From Sinorhizobium medicae (GTDB taxonomy: Bacteria > Pseudomonadota > Alphaproteobacteria > Rhizobiales > Rhizobiaceae), in contig NZ_VITA01000003.1 in NCBI RefSeq assembly GCF_007827695.1, forward strand, positions 1 through 64,000: DNA of 64,000 bases, given 5' to 3'. Positions 16,255 through 24,664 of the stretch are shown here, in pieces. Numbering within the stretch: the stretch's first letter is position 1; the number at the start of each line of letters is the position of its first letter. The position numbers and the translations under genes were made by a program. The notes beneath the pieces are model-generated. The model was not told where the DNA came from and did not search any database. It worked only from the letters and a program-made list of their open reading frames with translations.

Positions 16255-17190
16255 ATGAATGCCGGCAAGCGCACGCTGACGCTCGGGCCCGTCCTCTATC
16301 TCTGGGAGGGGGAGAAATGGCGGGACTTCTACTTTCGCATTGCCGACGAGGCGCCGGTGAGCCACGTTGTCATCGGCGAAACCGTCTGTTCGAAGCGGCT
16401 GCACTTCACCGACCCTTATATCGCGCCGGTGATCGAGCGGATGGTGGCGGCTGGAAAGCGCATCGTCTTTTCCACCCTCGCCCTCGTGACGCTCGAGCGC
16501 GAGAGCCAGTATGTTCGATCCCTGATCGCCGACAGCCCCTACCCCGTCGAGGCGAACGACCTTTCCGCTCTCGCCCTGCTCGAGGGCGAGCCGCACTGGA
16601 TCGGACCGCTCGTCAACGTCTACAACGCTGCGACGGCCCGAGTGCTTGCGAGGCGGGGTGCAGGGAACGTATGCCTGCCGCCGGAACTGCCGGCAAGTTC
16701 GATCAATGAGATCGTTTCGCACACGCCCGGCGTCGACTTCGAAGTGCTGGCCTTCGGCCGCATGCCGCTTGCAATTTCTGCCCGCTGCGCCCATGCCCGC
16801 GCCAAGGGGCACATCAAGGACAACTGCCAGTTTGTCTGCAAGGACGATCCTGACGGGCTCCCCGTGAAAACGCTCGACAGGCAGTCCTTTCTGGCACTCA
16901 ACTGCGTGCAGACGGTTTCCTTCACCTGTCAGGCCCTCCTGTCCGAGCTGTCGGGTCTCGTCGGTTCCGGAGTAAGCCGCTTTCGCCTTTCGCCACAGGA
17001 TTGCGACATGGTGGCCGTCGCCCGTCTTTACAACGAGGTCCTGCACGGCCGCGTGGATGCTGAAGACGGTCTCGCCCGGTCGCGGCAGATCTACCCCGCC
17101 GCCCCGTTATCCAACGGGTTTCACCACGGTCAGGAAGGCGCCGCCTGGATCGCGCGCGCACGCAACGTTGCACACGGAGCAAACGCATGA
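16255..17190 (+). CDS. ubiV: UbiV, O2-independent ubiquinone hydroxylase subunit
   Basis: A 311-residue partner of UbiU. The cluster-binding cysteines are GETVCSKRLHF near residue 45 and CAHARAKGHIKDNCQFVC near 182-199. A further Cys lies in LALNCVQT. The UbiUV complex has two Fe-S clusters and allows ubiquinone to be made for nitrate, nitrite and NO respiration. Its TGA overlaps the ATG of the unknown gene at 17187. Confidence 0.94.
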   Translation: MNAGKRTLTLGPVLYLWEGEKWRDFYFRIADEAPVSHVVIGETVCSKRLHFTDPYIAPVIERMVAAGKRIVFSTLALVTLERESQYVRSLIADSPYPVEANDLSALALLEGEPHWIGPLVNVYNAATARVLARRGAGNVCLPPELPASSINEIVSHTPGVDFEVLAFGRMPLAISARCAHARAKGHIKDNCQFVCKDDPDGLPVKTLDRQSFLALNCVQTVSFTCQALLSELSGLVGSGVSRFRLSPQDCDMVAVARLYNEVLHGRVDAEDGLARSRQIYPAAPLSNGFHHGQEGAAWIARARNVAHGANA

Positions 17191-17633
17191 GAGCGAACGA
17201 CTCCTCCTCCGCATTCGCATCGACCTTCGCACAAGCAAACGAGGAAATCAGCCGCGCAGTCGGACGTATGCGAGGTGCGGTCCTGAGCAGCGCCGTCGAT
17301 TGTCAATGCCGCGACCGAGTTAACTGGGCGCTGCGCGACCTGGAAAGGCTTGAGCGGGACCGAATTGTACGGCGCCTTCTGGCCGCTGCCGGCGAGCAAC
17401 GGCAAAGGATCGAGGCGCTGCTCGTGCTGCTTGCCGATTTCGCTTCGAACGAACCCGCGGCGCTGGACGACGGCATGATCGTCGAAGCCGGCCTGCTCTT
17501 CGGCGACATCGCCGCGGCCGCGGAGCTGGGTTCAAGTCTGTTGAGACAATCGCGTCAGTTTCGGTTTGCAAACGACATGGCGCAGAGGGATCTCGAAAGC
17601 GCCAGTTGCTCGGTTCCCGACATCGATGAGTGA
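17187..17633 (+). CDS. unknown 148-residue helical protein coupled to ubiV
   Basis: The start codon overlaps the ubiV stop (ATGA), so translation is coupled. The protein is soluble and strongly helical (FAQANEEISRAVGRMRGAVL, RDLERLERDRIVRRLLAAA, LLFGDIAAAAELGSSLL). It has a CQC near residue 37 and one more Cys near the end. I recognise no family. Coupling to ubiTUV suggests it assists that pathway or links it to NO respiration, but this is inference. Confidence 0.65.
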   Translation: MRANDSSSAFASTFAQANEEISRAVGRMRGAVLSSAVDCQCRDRVNWALRDLERLERDRIVRRLLAAAGEQRQRIEALLVLLADFASNEPAALDDGMIVEAGLLFGDIAAAAELGSSLLRQSRQFRFANDMAQRDLESASCSVPDIDE

Positions 17634-17666
17634 AGCTACTCAGCAAAATTTGAAGGAATGCACTGT

Positions 17667-17849
17667 ATGGACTCCTTGAAGCGAACTCCGTGGCGACATG
17701 CGGCACTGGACATCGTCATGTCTCAAACCGCCGCTCTTGGGGAGATGAGTTCTCTTCTCGAAGCGCTCCAGGAGGAGCAAAAGTACGCCAGCGGTACAGA
17801 TCGGCGCATTCTTCGTGACACGAGCCGCCCTCTCCGCATACGGCCCTGA
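17667..17849 (+). CDS. possible 60-residue small protein
   Basis: Starts MDSLKRTPWRHAALDIVMSQ; AAGGA lies ten bases before the ATG. The product is partly helical and has no recognised family. It follows the gene at 17187 by 33 bases on the same strand. Coding status is uncertain because the frame is short and nothing homologous is recalled. Confidence 0.35.
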   Translation: MDSLKRTPWRHAALDIVMSQTAALGEMSSLLEALQEEQKYASGTDRRILRDTSRPLRIRP

Positions 17850-18013
17850 CGACCGGTAGGAAATGAAGCCCTTATTCGGCCGAATGCCGGGAGGGCAAGC
17901 TTGATGATTTGGCCTGCTCTCGGGAACTCGTGAACCCAGTGAAGACGATTTCGTTATAAGTTTCCGCAGGTTTCTTATAACGCCACTTGCGACGATCGAG
18001 TTCATGCAGTCCT

Positions 18014-18066
18014 AACAAAAAAGGCGACCCGAAAGCCGCCCTCCGCACTTACCGCGACAGGAGGGC
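18014..18066 (-). terminator. minus-strand terminator joined to a second hairpin
   Basis: Read on the minus strand, GGCGGC-TTTCGG-GTCGCC (18040-18023) is followed by TTTTTT, a textbook intrinsic terminator. Immediately upstream on that strand GCCCTCC pairs with GGAGGGC (18066-18060 and 18044-18038), and the two stems share bases near 18038. No minus-strand gene ends here, so the terminator may belong to an unannotated short RNA. The rest of 17850-18114 shows nothing else. Confidence 0.5.
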
Positions 18067-18114
18067 AGTCTTTAAACAATCCCATCATTTTCCCCGGGTT
18101 GAGCCCTTGAATGG

Positions 18115-19401
18115 ATGTGGCTAGGTTCGGGCATGGTGATGCTCAGGGACATTGGCGGGCTGCTCGCATTGACGGCGCGCCTTCTCGCCCGGTTCTGGCC
18201 GCAGCTCCTGCTCATCGGAGCGCTCGGCTACATCGCGCGCGTCCTGATCCTCGAGGCGGCGGTCGGCGTCGGCCTGAAAGCGCCCCTTGGCGGAATGGTG
18301 ACGCTGTCGCTTGCAGTCCTTGTCAAACTGCTCGTCGTTATCGCGATGTTTGCAACCTTGCGTCCGGGCCTGCCGGCGCTGGCCGCGCTAGGTAGCCAGA
18401 CGCCTGCGCTGGCGGTGACGGAGCGGAAGGAACGCCTGTCCAACGGTCTGCTGGCGATCGCGGCCGCGGCCATCCTGCCGTTCTTTGCCTATTACGCCGC
18501 ATGGGGTTTCCTTGGTGATACGGTCCGCGAATATTCACGTCTGGCTCTGGACCGCGCGCCGTTTGGAGAGCGTATTCAGATTTTCGAACTCCTGCGCTCG
18601 CGTAGCCTGATTGCCGCTATCTTCGCCTGCTGGCTCGTGCGATGGTTGGCCAAGCGCGCCAGCTTGCGCTGGCCGTCGCCGTGGCTGCGTCTCGTGATCG
18701 TGGCGGCGGATGCGAGCTGGATCTTCATCGGGCTTTACGCGCTGGACAAATGGAAGGACGATCTCATCAGCTGGATCGGCGCCGGCGCGTTTCTCGATAC
18801 GGTGGAGGCCGGAATCGCCGCATTTTCCACGGAAGCGCATGCGGCGGCAGGCGGAATTGCGGTGGAGTTCCAGGAGCCCGACTTCGTCACGCAGGCCCAG
18901 AACCTGTTTTTTTACGCCCTCCTCCCGCTCGTCTGGCTGGTCATGGCCGCCATCGTCTACGGCTACGACCTTTCGGCAAGACCTGCCGCCGCTCCCCCAG
19001 CTTCCCGCGCCACGACGCTGCGCAAATGGCTGGCGGATTTCGCCGCCCACTTCCTGGGAGACTACCGGACGCGTTACCGCCCGGTCTGGACCTGCCTCAG
19101 AACGGTGCTTGCCGCAGGCCTCGGGACGTTGCTCGCCTTCGTCGTGCTTTATCGCATCACCACCTGGCTCACCGCCTGGGCTTGGTACGGCGCCACCCGG
19201 TATCTTGGCCCGCACGACCTCGAAACCTGGCAGCGGATAGGCGACATCCTGGTCGTTCTTTTCGGCAGTCCGACCGAACTCGATGGCGGAATCCTGCTCG
19301 ATCCGGTACGGATCGCCCTGCTTGCCGCCATGCTGGAATACGCCGTTTCCCGATCCGGCGATCGGCTTGAAACGGCTCGCAACAGCGCAAAGACTACTTG
19401 A
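18115..19401 (+). CDS. unknown polytopic membrane protein
   Basis: Up to 428 residues with about eight hydrophobic segments, such as LLLIGALGYIARVLILEAAV, LLAIAAAAILPFFAYYAAWG, LFFYALLPLVWLVMAAIVYG and VLAAGLGTLLAFVVLYRITTW. No catalytic motif or family is recognised. ATGs at 18133 and 18139 are alternative starts; none has a strong ribosome site. It converges tail to tail on a three-gene set of small exported proteins (overlap of eight bases at 19394-19401), which suggests one membrane-associated system. Confidence 0.75.
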   Translation: MWLGSGMVMLRDIGGLLALTARLLARFWPQLLLIGALGYIARVLILEAAVGVGLKAPLGGMVTLSLAVLVKLLVVIAMFATLRPGLPALAALGSQTPALAVTERKERLSNGLLAIAAAAILPFFAYYAAWGFLGDTVREYSRLALDRAPFGERIQIFELLRSRSLIAAIFACWLVRWLAKRASLRWPSPWLRLVIVAADASWIFIGLYALDKWKDDLISWIGAGAFLDTVEAGIAAFSTEAHAAAGGIAVEFQEPDFVTQAQNLFFYALLPLVWLVMAAIVYGYDLSARPAAAPPASRATTLRKWLADFAAHFLGDYRTRYRPVWTCLRTVLAAGLGTLLAFVVLYRITTWLTAWAWYGATRYLGPHDLETWQRIGDILVVLFGSPTELDGGILLDPVRIALLAAMLEYAVSRSGDRLETARNSAKTT

Positions 19402-19930
19402 AGAGAAGCGGCGGCGCGCCCGTTAGGGCAAGCGAAAGGGCGAACCCTTCCGCCTGCTGCGGCACGAGAAAGATCTCCACGATGCTAAGCCGCCCGCCGC
19501 TTTCGCCGACCGTCAGCGTCGAGCATTGCGGCTTGCCGACAACTTCGGGCGCGGCCGCGCGCAGAAGAGAGCCAGGCAGTGGCATCGCCGCCCAGCGGCG
19601 GCCCGCGCCGTCGGTCAGAGTTAGTGCGCATGGCAAGGTCGCTTGCACAGCCTCGCCCGCCTTCTTCGCAAAATCGACTTCCGCAAGCATAAGATTTGTA
19701 TCCGGCAAGGGTCCCGGCAGGCGGCGTAACGATGCAAGCCGCCAACTGCCGCCGGCGCTATGCCCGCTGCTGCCGCGCTCGATGATGATCGGCCGTTCCA
19801 TGCACCTTTGCAGCCATGAGACGAATTCGCCACGGGAACCGGTGAGGACAGCGAGTGGCACGACGGCAATCAGCGAGACGAGGCTGACCCAATAGCTCTT
19901 CCTCTCCCGTGACGAAGCAAGCATGCGCAT
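19394..19930 (-). CDS. membrane-anchored protein of unknown function (third of set)
   Basis: A 178-residue protein with an N-terminal membrane segment (VSLVSLIAVVPLAVLTG) and a non-cytoplasmic remainder (PDTNLMLAEVDFAKKAGEAV, CSTLTVGESGGRLSIVEIF). It starts two bases after the stop of the gene upstream. Its layout and C-terminal strand pattern resemble the two genes before it, so the three may be diverged copies. No function is known. Confidence 0.7.
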   Translation of the reverse strand: MRMLASSRERKSYWVSLVSLIAVVPLAVLTGSRGEFVSWLQRCMERPIIIERGSSGHSAGGSWRLASLRRLPGPLPDTNLMLAEVDFAKKAGEAVQATLPCALTLTDGAGRRWAAMPLPGSLLRAAAPEVVGKPQCSTLTVGESGGRLSIVEIFLVPQQAEGFALSLALTGAPPLLFK

Positions 19931-19932
19931 CG

Positions 19933-20517
19933 TCAGAACTCCAGCATCCAGGGCATGATACGGCCTCCCCGCGCAAGTGTGATGGATTCGTGCCTGTTTT
20001 CCGGCAGCACGGCGTGCATGGCGATCTCCACCTGCTCGGCCAGTGGGGCCACCGTCGTTTCGGCGACCAGCAGCGTACCGCTCTCGATCTGGTCTTCCGG
20101 CAGTTCGAAGACCAGCAGTACGGGACGCGGAATACCAGGCTCCAGGCGCTCGGACCCCAGCAATCCGATCGAACCGCCGATCCGTCCGCTCATGGCGAAG
20201 CGCAGGCCGGAAGGGCCGCGCCATTCAGCTGAGGTCAGCGACACCGATTGCTCCTGCGCCTTTGCCGCCGCCTCGATGACGAGCCATTTCCCTGATGTGG
20301 TATAGGCGCGCGGTTCACCGAAGGAGGGAACGACCAGTTCCCGGGCCGAATGCACCTTGGCGACCGCGAAGACGAAACGTCCGGTCCGCGCCGGTTTTCC
20401 CTGGGCAGCGGGCACCGCTACCGGCGACAGGATTTCGCTGTAGGAGGGCGTCGAGTGCTGCATGCCGTAAAGCGCCGTCAGTGCCAGCAGCACGGCGGCA
20501 ATTTTCGCGATGGTCAT
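19933..20517 (-). CDS. exported DUF4352-like protein (second of set)
   Basis: A 194-residue protein with a signal-like start (IAKIAAVLLALTALYGM). It has a beta-rich domain in the style of DUF4352 (GRFVFAVAKVHSARELV, KWLVIEAAAKAQEQSVSLTSAEW, RPVLLVFELPEDQIESGTL). The ATG overlaps the upstream stop by four bases. Such domains are extracellular immunoglobulin-like units; the role here is unknown. Confidence 0.7.
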   Translation of the reverse strand: MTIAKIAAVLLALTALYGMQHSTPSYSEILSPVAVPAAQGKPARTGRFVFAVAKVHSARELVVPSFGEPRAYTTSGKWLVIEAAAKAQEQSVSLTSAEWRGPSGLRFAMSGRIGGSIGLLGSERLEPGIPRPVLLVFELPEDQIESGTLLVAETTVAPLAEQVEIAMHAVLPENRHESITLARGGRIMPWMLEF

Positions 20518-21110
20518 GACGGAGCTGCCCCTTCCGTTTTCGCCGCGATCACCAGCGGCACGACCGCCGCGGGATCGCGGTCGAGCCAGCTGGAGGCGCC
20601 ATAGAGATTGTCGCGTTTCTTATAGATCTGGCTCCCGATCAGAAGCTTCAATTCCCGCGGCGGCGTCTCGCCCGCGGGCCATTCCCAGACAGCGGTCAAC
20701 CTCTCCGGCATCCCCGGATGCAGGGCGCCGCCGATCGCCTTGTCCCGCGCGAGATAGAAGGTAGGAGAGGCAAGCTTCCCCTCCTGAGAGGCGAAGGTGA
20801 ACAGTTTCGACGGCAGGTAGGCTGTCGACGCGGAGCGGTTATCGGCCTCGAATTCGACGAGCAGGAAAGTTTTTGGCTCGAGCGGTTTCCTGCCGGTAGG
20901 CGGGAGATCGCTTACCCGTGATCCGGTGACCGTCACAAGCCATCGGCCGGTATCGACCGTTTCGCCCAGCGCGGCGGTGCGCAGAGGTTCGGGATTGGCA
21001 GCACGATAGATGGCCGCTCCATAGGAGAACGCACTTGCAGCCAGAGTGCCGATGCTGGCGGCGGCCAGCGCAAGGAGCCGTTGCCGGAAGTTTCGATGCT
21101 CGTTCGTCAT
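20514..21110 (-). CDS. exported DUF4352-like protein (first of set)
   Basis: A 198-residue protein with an N-terminal hydrophobic stretch (LLALAAASIGTLAASAFSYGAAIY). The following beta-rich domain reads GETVDTGRWLVTVTGSRV ... FLLVEFEADNRSASTAYLPSKLF, a typical DUF4352 strand order. The start at 21110 is preferred over a longer frame. It heads a three-gene unit with overlapping or near-overlapping starts. Confidence 0.72.
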   Translation of the reverse strand: MTNEHRNFRQRLLALAAASIGTLAASAFSYGAAIYRAANPEPLRTAALGETVDTGRWLVTVTGSRVSDLPPTGRKPLEPKTFLLVEFEADNRSASTAYLPSKLFTFASQEGKLASPTFYLARDKAIGGALHPGMPERLTAVWEWPAGETPPRELKLLIGSQIYKKRDNLYGASSWLDRDPAAVVPLVIAAKTEGAAPS

Positions 21111-21242
21111 TTGCGGGTCCCGGTTCGCAGCTCTGCACGAATCGACCCAAGCCCAAGGAGAGCTTAAAGCAAATCTCACCGAGGTGCCACGGGAGCTGAG
21201 CGTCAAAGAGATCAGGGACGGAAGGCCTTGCTCTGAATGCGC

Positions 21243-21449
21243 TCAGGCAGGTGTCGGCTTGATCCAGGAGGCCGGCCAATCATCGAACTCGACCGCGTCG
21301 CTGCCATCTGCAATCAGCGTGTATAATGGTTCTGCCGGGAGGTCGTTGATCCGGACGTTCAACTCCAATTCCCCGTAGCGCGCCGCAAAGGGAAATTCGC
21401 TGTCACCCGAATGCTTCCAGGCTATCACAGCCGCCAATATGTCCTGCAT
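21243..21449 (-). CDS. small conserved-looking protein, unknown
   Basis: A 68-residue acidic protein (MQDILAAVIAWKHSGDSEFP ... LYTLIADGSDAVEFDDWPASW) with no membrane segment. Codon use fits the surroundings and an AGGA lies before the ATG. I recall similar small rhizobial proteins without assigned function. It stands alone between two larger minus-strand units. Confidence 0.6.
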   Translation of the reverse strand: MQDILAAVIAWKHSGDSEFPFAARYGELELNVRINDLPAEPLYTLIADGSDAVEFDDWPASWIKPTPA

Positions 21450-21516
21450 TGCTGCGCCATCCTGTTTTTCGTGTCACGCCTCAATCCGAAAGCACAAATG
21501 CCGTTAGCGGTCCCAT

Positions 21517-22809
21517 CTAGCCGTTGTCCGGATCGATCGTGTCGATGAAACGTGAAATCCAATCCTCTCCTGCAACCGGTTCGCTGCCAGCCATCACCGC
21601 CACCGAGAAGCCTATCAGCGATGAAATGGCATTATGGGTCGTGATGCCGGCCCGCAGATTCATCACCAGCGTCGGGCAGAGAAAAAGGCCAAGCCGGATG
21701 ACCCGGCGCCAGTCGGCCGGGAGCATGCCTCGCGCCTTCAGTTCGCTAAGCAGCGGACGCCAAAGTGCCTCTGCCTTTACATCGAGAAGCGCCCGCCTGA
21801 CAGGACTCGGCGCGAAATCGGTGGTAACGCCAAGCAGAGTGCCATCAAGCACTGCGCTTGCCTTATAGCGCCCGGCCGCCATGGCGGGATCGTAGAGCCA
21901 AAGCGGATGGGCAAAGATGTTGTGAAAGGTCGTCTTCACCTCGGCCAGCAATGCAGGAATGTTTTCGCCGGCAAAGGCGGGATCGAAGAAGGACAAGTGT
22001 GCCCCGCCATCGCGCTCCTCGTACCAGACATTCGCATTGTGGGCGTCGCCATGCGCGACCACTCCCCCTGCATCCGCCAGCCGCGCGGGGTTCAGCCGCT
22101 CATGTGCGGCATCGAACAGGGCGCCGATACTGTCGCTGTATTCGATGCCGTTCACCACAAACCGGCAGCGCGAGAGCGTCTCCCAATCGAGTGTCAGGTT
22201 GGGAAAGGCAAAGTCCTTGCCGACATAGAAGCTTGCCATGCGCCCGCCCGGATAGCTTGCTGCCGAAGGGTCTACGAGCCTTTCGTAAAACAGACGGTGG
22301 ATCGGCTCGGCCGCAACCTCTCTCGCACCCACCGTATGCAGTGTGGCAAGATAGACCTTCAGCACGGCCTCGCTCAGTCGGCGTTCGGCCTCAACCGCCC
22401 TTCCCCTCGCCGCGGCATCGTCCTTCAAGTCTAATGCCCTCAGCACATCTGAAAAACGCGGATCGGTGCGTCGGCGATAGACGAGTATCTGTTCGCCAGG
22501 AAGCACCGACATCAGCAATGGCTGGTCCACCGGCAGGCCGGCGCGCGCCAGGATGTCGGCGCGATAATATTCGCCGCTCATGGCCTCTTCTCCCTCTTCC
22601 TGGTGGAACTTGAAGAAGAAGGCGCCGTCCTCCGTCTCGAAGAAGCCATTGAGCGAATTGAGGCTGTACTGGTCGTGATTGATCGCGACGTTCCTTGCCT
22701 CGATCCTGAAAAGATCACGCAGCAGCTCGGCCAGCAACTGTTCCGCCTTGCCGTCTCCGGCTTTGGCGATTTTTCTGATTTCCGCGGTGCGGCTCGTGGG
22801 CTGGCTCAT
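21517..22809 (-). CDS. APH/choline-kinase-type phosphotransferase
   Basis: A 430-residue kinase of the aminoglycoside phosphotransferase superfamily. The catalytic loop is VVAHGDAHNANVWYEE near residue 245 and the metal-binding motif FFDPAFAGEN lies about 20 residues later. It is much longer than drug-resistance enzymes and is the last gene of a catabolic operon, so its substrate is more likely an alcohol or amino-alcohol metabolite than an antibiotic. It starts 44 bases after the GntR gene. Confidence 0.8.
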   Translation of the reverse strand: MSQPTSRTAEIRKIAKAGDGKAEQLLAELLRDLFRIEARNVAINHDQYSLNSLNGFFETEDGAFFFKFHQEEGEEAMSGEYYRADILARAGLPVDQPLLMSVLPGEQILVYRRRTDPRFSDVLRALDLKDDAAARGRAVEAERRLSEAVLKVYLATLHTVGAREVAAEPIHRLFYERLVDPSAASYPGGRMASFYVGKDFAFPNLTLDWETLSRCRFVVNGIEYSDSIGALFDAAHERLNPARLADAGGVVAHGDAHNANVWYEERDGGAHLSFFDPAFAGENIPALLAEVKTTFHNIFAHPLWLYDPAMAAGRYKASAVLDGTLLGVTTDFAPSPVRRALLDVKAEALWRPLLSELKARGMLPADWRRVIRLGLFLCPTLVMNLRAGITTHNAISSLIGFSVAVMAGSEPVAGEDWISRFIDTIDPDNG

Positions 22810-22853
22810 GGCGTTCTTTCCGGAGGGCTTGTCCTGGGCACGGGGCTAGACAG

Positions 22854-23585
22854 TCACTTGCCGCCGTGCAGATAGCGGCTGCCGAGCGAATAACGGCTGC
22901 CGACATAGGTGAAGGTATTGACGGTTGCGACGACCGGTCCTGTCCAGGTCTTGCGGTGCAGGACCAGGCAGCAGTCGCCGGGGCGAATGTGCAGCAGACG
23001 AGCCTGGTCCGCGCCGGCCGGCAGAGCGCTGATGAGATGCTCCACCTCGGTCAGCGGCGTGGCGTTCTGCAGGTAGTCATAGGTGGCGACGGTAGTAAAA
23101 TCCTGGTCGGCATAGCCGGAAACGAGGTTGGGATTGACGAAACGTTCCTCAAGCTGAACCGGCAGGTCGTTCTCGAAATGAATGACGACGGAATGATCGA
23201 CGGGCTTCACCGTCTCGAATTCGAAGGCGAGCAGAAGCTCCGGTTCCGGTCGCGCGATCCGCTCGAGCACGACCACCTCGGCCCGGTGCCGGCTACCGCG
23301 CGTCTTGATCTCGGTAATGATGTTGCTGATCTCGATCAGCGTCGACCGGGGCCTGGGTGGCGCAACGAAGGTGCCCACCCCCTGAATGCGGCGCAGATGC
23401 CCCTCGGAGGTGAGTTCCCGCAGCGCCCGGTGAACGGTCATGCGCGAGACACCGAGTGCCGAAACGAGTTCGTTCTCCGAGGGAAGCCGGCTGTTGCGCG
23501 CCCATTTGCCGCTGCCTATGTTACCGAGGACAAAGTCCTTTACCTTCTCGTAGAGCGGCGATGCGGAATCTGAAAGCGTATTCAT
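22854..23585 (-). CDS. GntR-family regulator, HutC-like
   Basis: A 243-residue GntR/HutC-subfamily repressor. The winged helix is at residues 10-75 (SRLPSENELVSALGVSRMTVHRALREL) and is followed by a UTRA ligand domain. The UTRA part is close to histidine-utilisation repressors: VIHFENDLPVQLEERFVNPN, TPLTEVEHLISALP and CCLVLHRKTWTG. HutC proteins respond to urocanate-like ligands, so the inducer may be an imidazole or similar compound. Its probable operator is the TGTCTATACATAT motif seen twice upstream in the locus. Confidence 0.88.
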   Translation of the reverse strand: MNTLSDSASPLYEKVKDFVLGNIGSGKWARNSRLPSENELVSALGVSRMTVHRALRELTSEGHLRRIQGVGTFVAPPRPRSTLIEISNIITEIKTRGSRHRAEVVVLERIARPEPELLLAFEFETVKPVDHSVVIHFENDLPVQLEERFVNPNLVSGYADQDFTTVATYDYLQNATPLTEVEHLISALPAGADQARLLHIRPGDCCLVLHRKTWTGPVVATVNTFTYVGSRYSLGSRYLHGGK

Positions 23586-23647
23586 GGTTCACTGCCTCCA
23601 CCGCCGCCAAATCGGGCCGGCATTCGGAATGACATGACGGACCCGGT

Positions 23648-24661
23648 TCAGCCCGCCACCTCGATGATCGTCTTAAGCGCATTGCTTTCGCCTCGCAGCA
23701 GCCTTTCATAAGCTTCCGGCACATCGTCGAGCGTCGGCAGCACCTCAATGAAACGTTGCAGCGCCGGCGCCAGATTTGCGAGCAATTCGATGGCCTCGGG
23801 CAACTCGCCCGCAAACGCATGGCAGCCGACGAGCGATATCTCCCGCTCGACCAGAATGTTCGGGTCCAGATCGAGCTTACCGTGTCCGATGCCGACGAGC
23901 GCCAGCGCTCCGCCGCCAGACAGAATGTCGAGCGCCCTCGCGATCGCCTGGATACTGCCGGTCGCATCCAGCGCATGGCGCAGTCTTGCGCCGGGCAGCG
24001 CTTCCTCGATCGCCGCCCCGTCGAGTGCAACCACCACACCGCCGGTCACCTCGGCGACAAGGGCGGCCTTGTCGGCGTTCAAATCGGTCAGCAGCAACGG
24101 ACCCTGATGTAACCGGGAGAGCAGAAGGGCGCTCAACCCGCCGATCGTGCCGCAGCCCATGACGAGAACCGGTTCGCCGTCAGGCACGGCGAGCCGACGC
24201 ACGGCGTGCAACGCCACAGCCAGCGGTTCGGCCATGGCGGCCACATGCGGGGAAAGCTTGGGATCGTGGCGGAAGACCAGTCGCGCCGGCAGTTGCACCG
24301 CCTCGGCAAAGCCGCCGTCGCAGACCTCGCCCAAGAAGCCCAAAGTCTCGCAGACATTGCTGCGGCCGCTCGCGCAGGCCGGGCAGGTGCCACACCACAT
24401 CCGTGAATCCGCAGAGACGACGTCTCCCCGCAAAAGGTGGCTGACGCCCTCTCCGATTGCAGTCACGCGACCGCAGAATTCATGGCCTGCCGTCGAGGGC
24501 CGTCGCGAGATCCATTGGCCGGTACGGTAGTTGTGAAGGTCGGAACCGCAGATCCCGGCGGCCCTTACTTCAAGGTTGACGAAACCCGGCGGCGGCGCAG
24601 ACAATTCGGCCACCTCCTCCACGCGCAAGTCCCTGATGTCGTAGAGCTGCACCGCCTTCAT
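23648..24661 (-). CDS. zinc-dependent alcohol dehydrogenase (MDR family)
   Basis: A 337-residue medium-chain dehydrogenase. The catalytic zinc region is AAGICGSDLHNY near residue 35 with GHEFCG near 60. The structural zinc cysteines are WCGTCPACASGRSNVC and the NAD(P) site is VMGCGTIGG. It resembles sorbitol/threonine dehydrogenase-type enzymes acting on polyols or amino alcohols. It sits three bases after the HisD-like gene, so the two probably act in one oxidation route. Confidence 0.88.
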   Translation of the reverse strand: MKAVQLYDIRDLRVEEVAELSAPPPGFVNLEVRAAGICGSDLHNYRTGQWISRRPSTAGHEFCGRVTAIGEGVSHLLRGDVVSADSRMWCGTCPACASGRSNVCETLGFLGEVCDGGFAEAVQLPARLVFRHDPKLSPHVAAMAEPLAVALHAVRRLAVPDGEPVLVMGCGTIGGLSALLLSRLHQGPLLLTDLNADKAALVAEVTGGVVVALDGAAIEEALPGARLRHALDATGSIQAIARALDILSGGGALALVGIGHGKLDLDPNILVEREISLVGCHAFAGELPEAIELLANLAPALQRFIEVLPTLDDVPEAYERLLRGESNALKTIIEVAG

Positions 24662-24664
24662 GGT

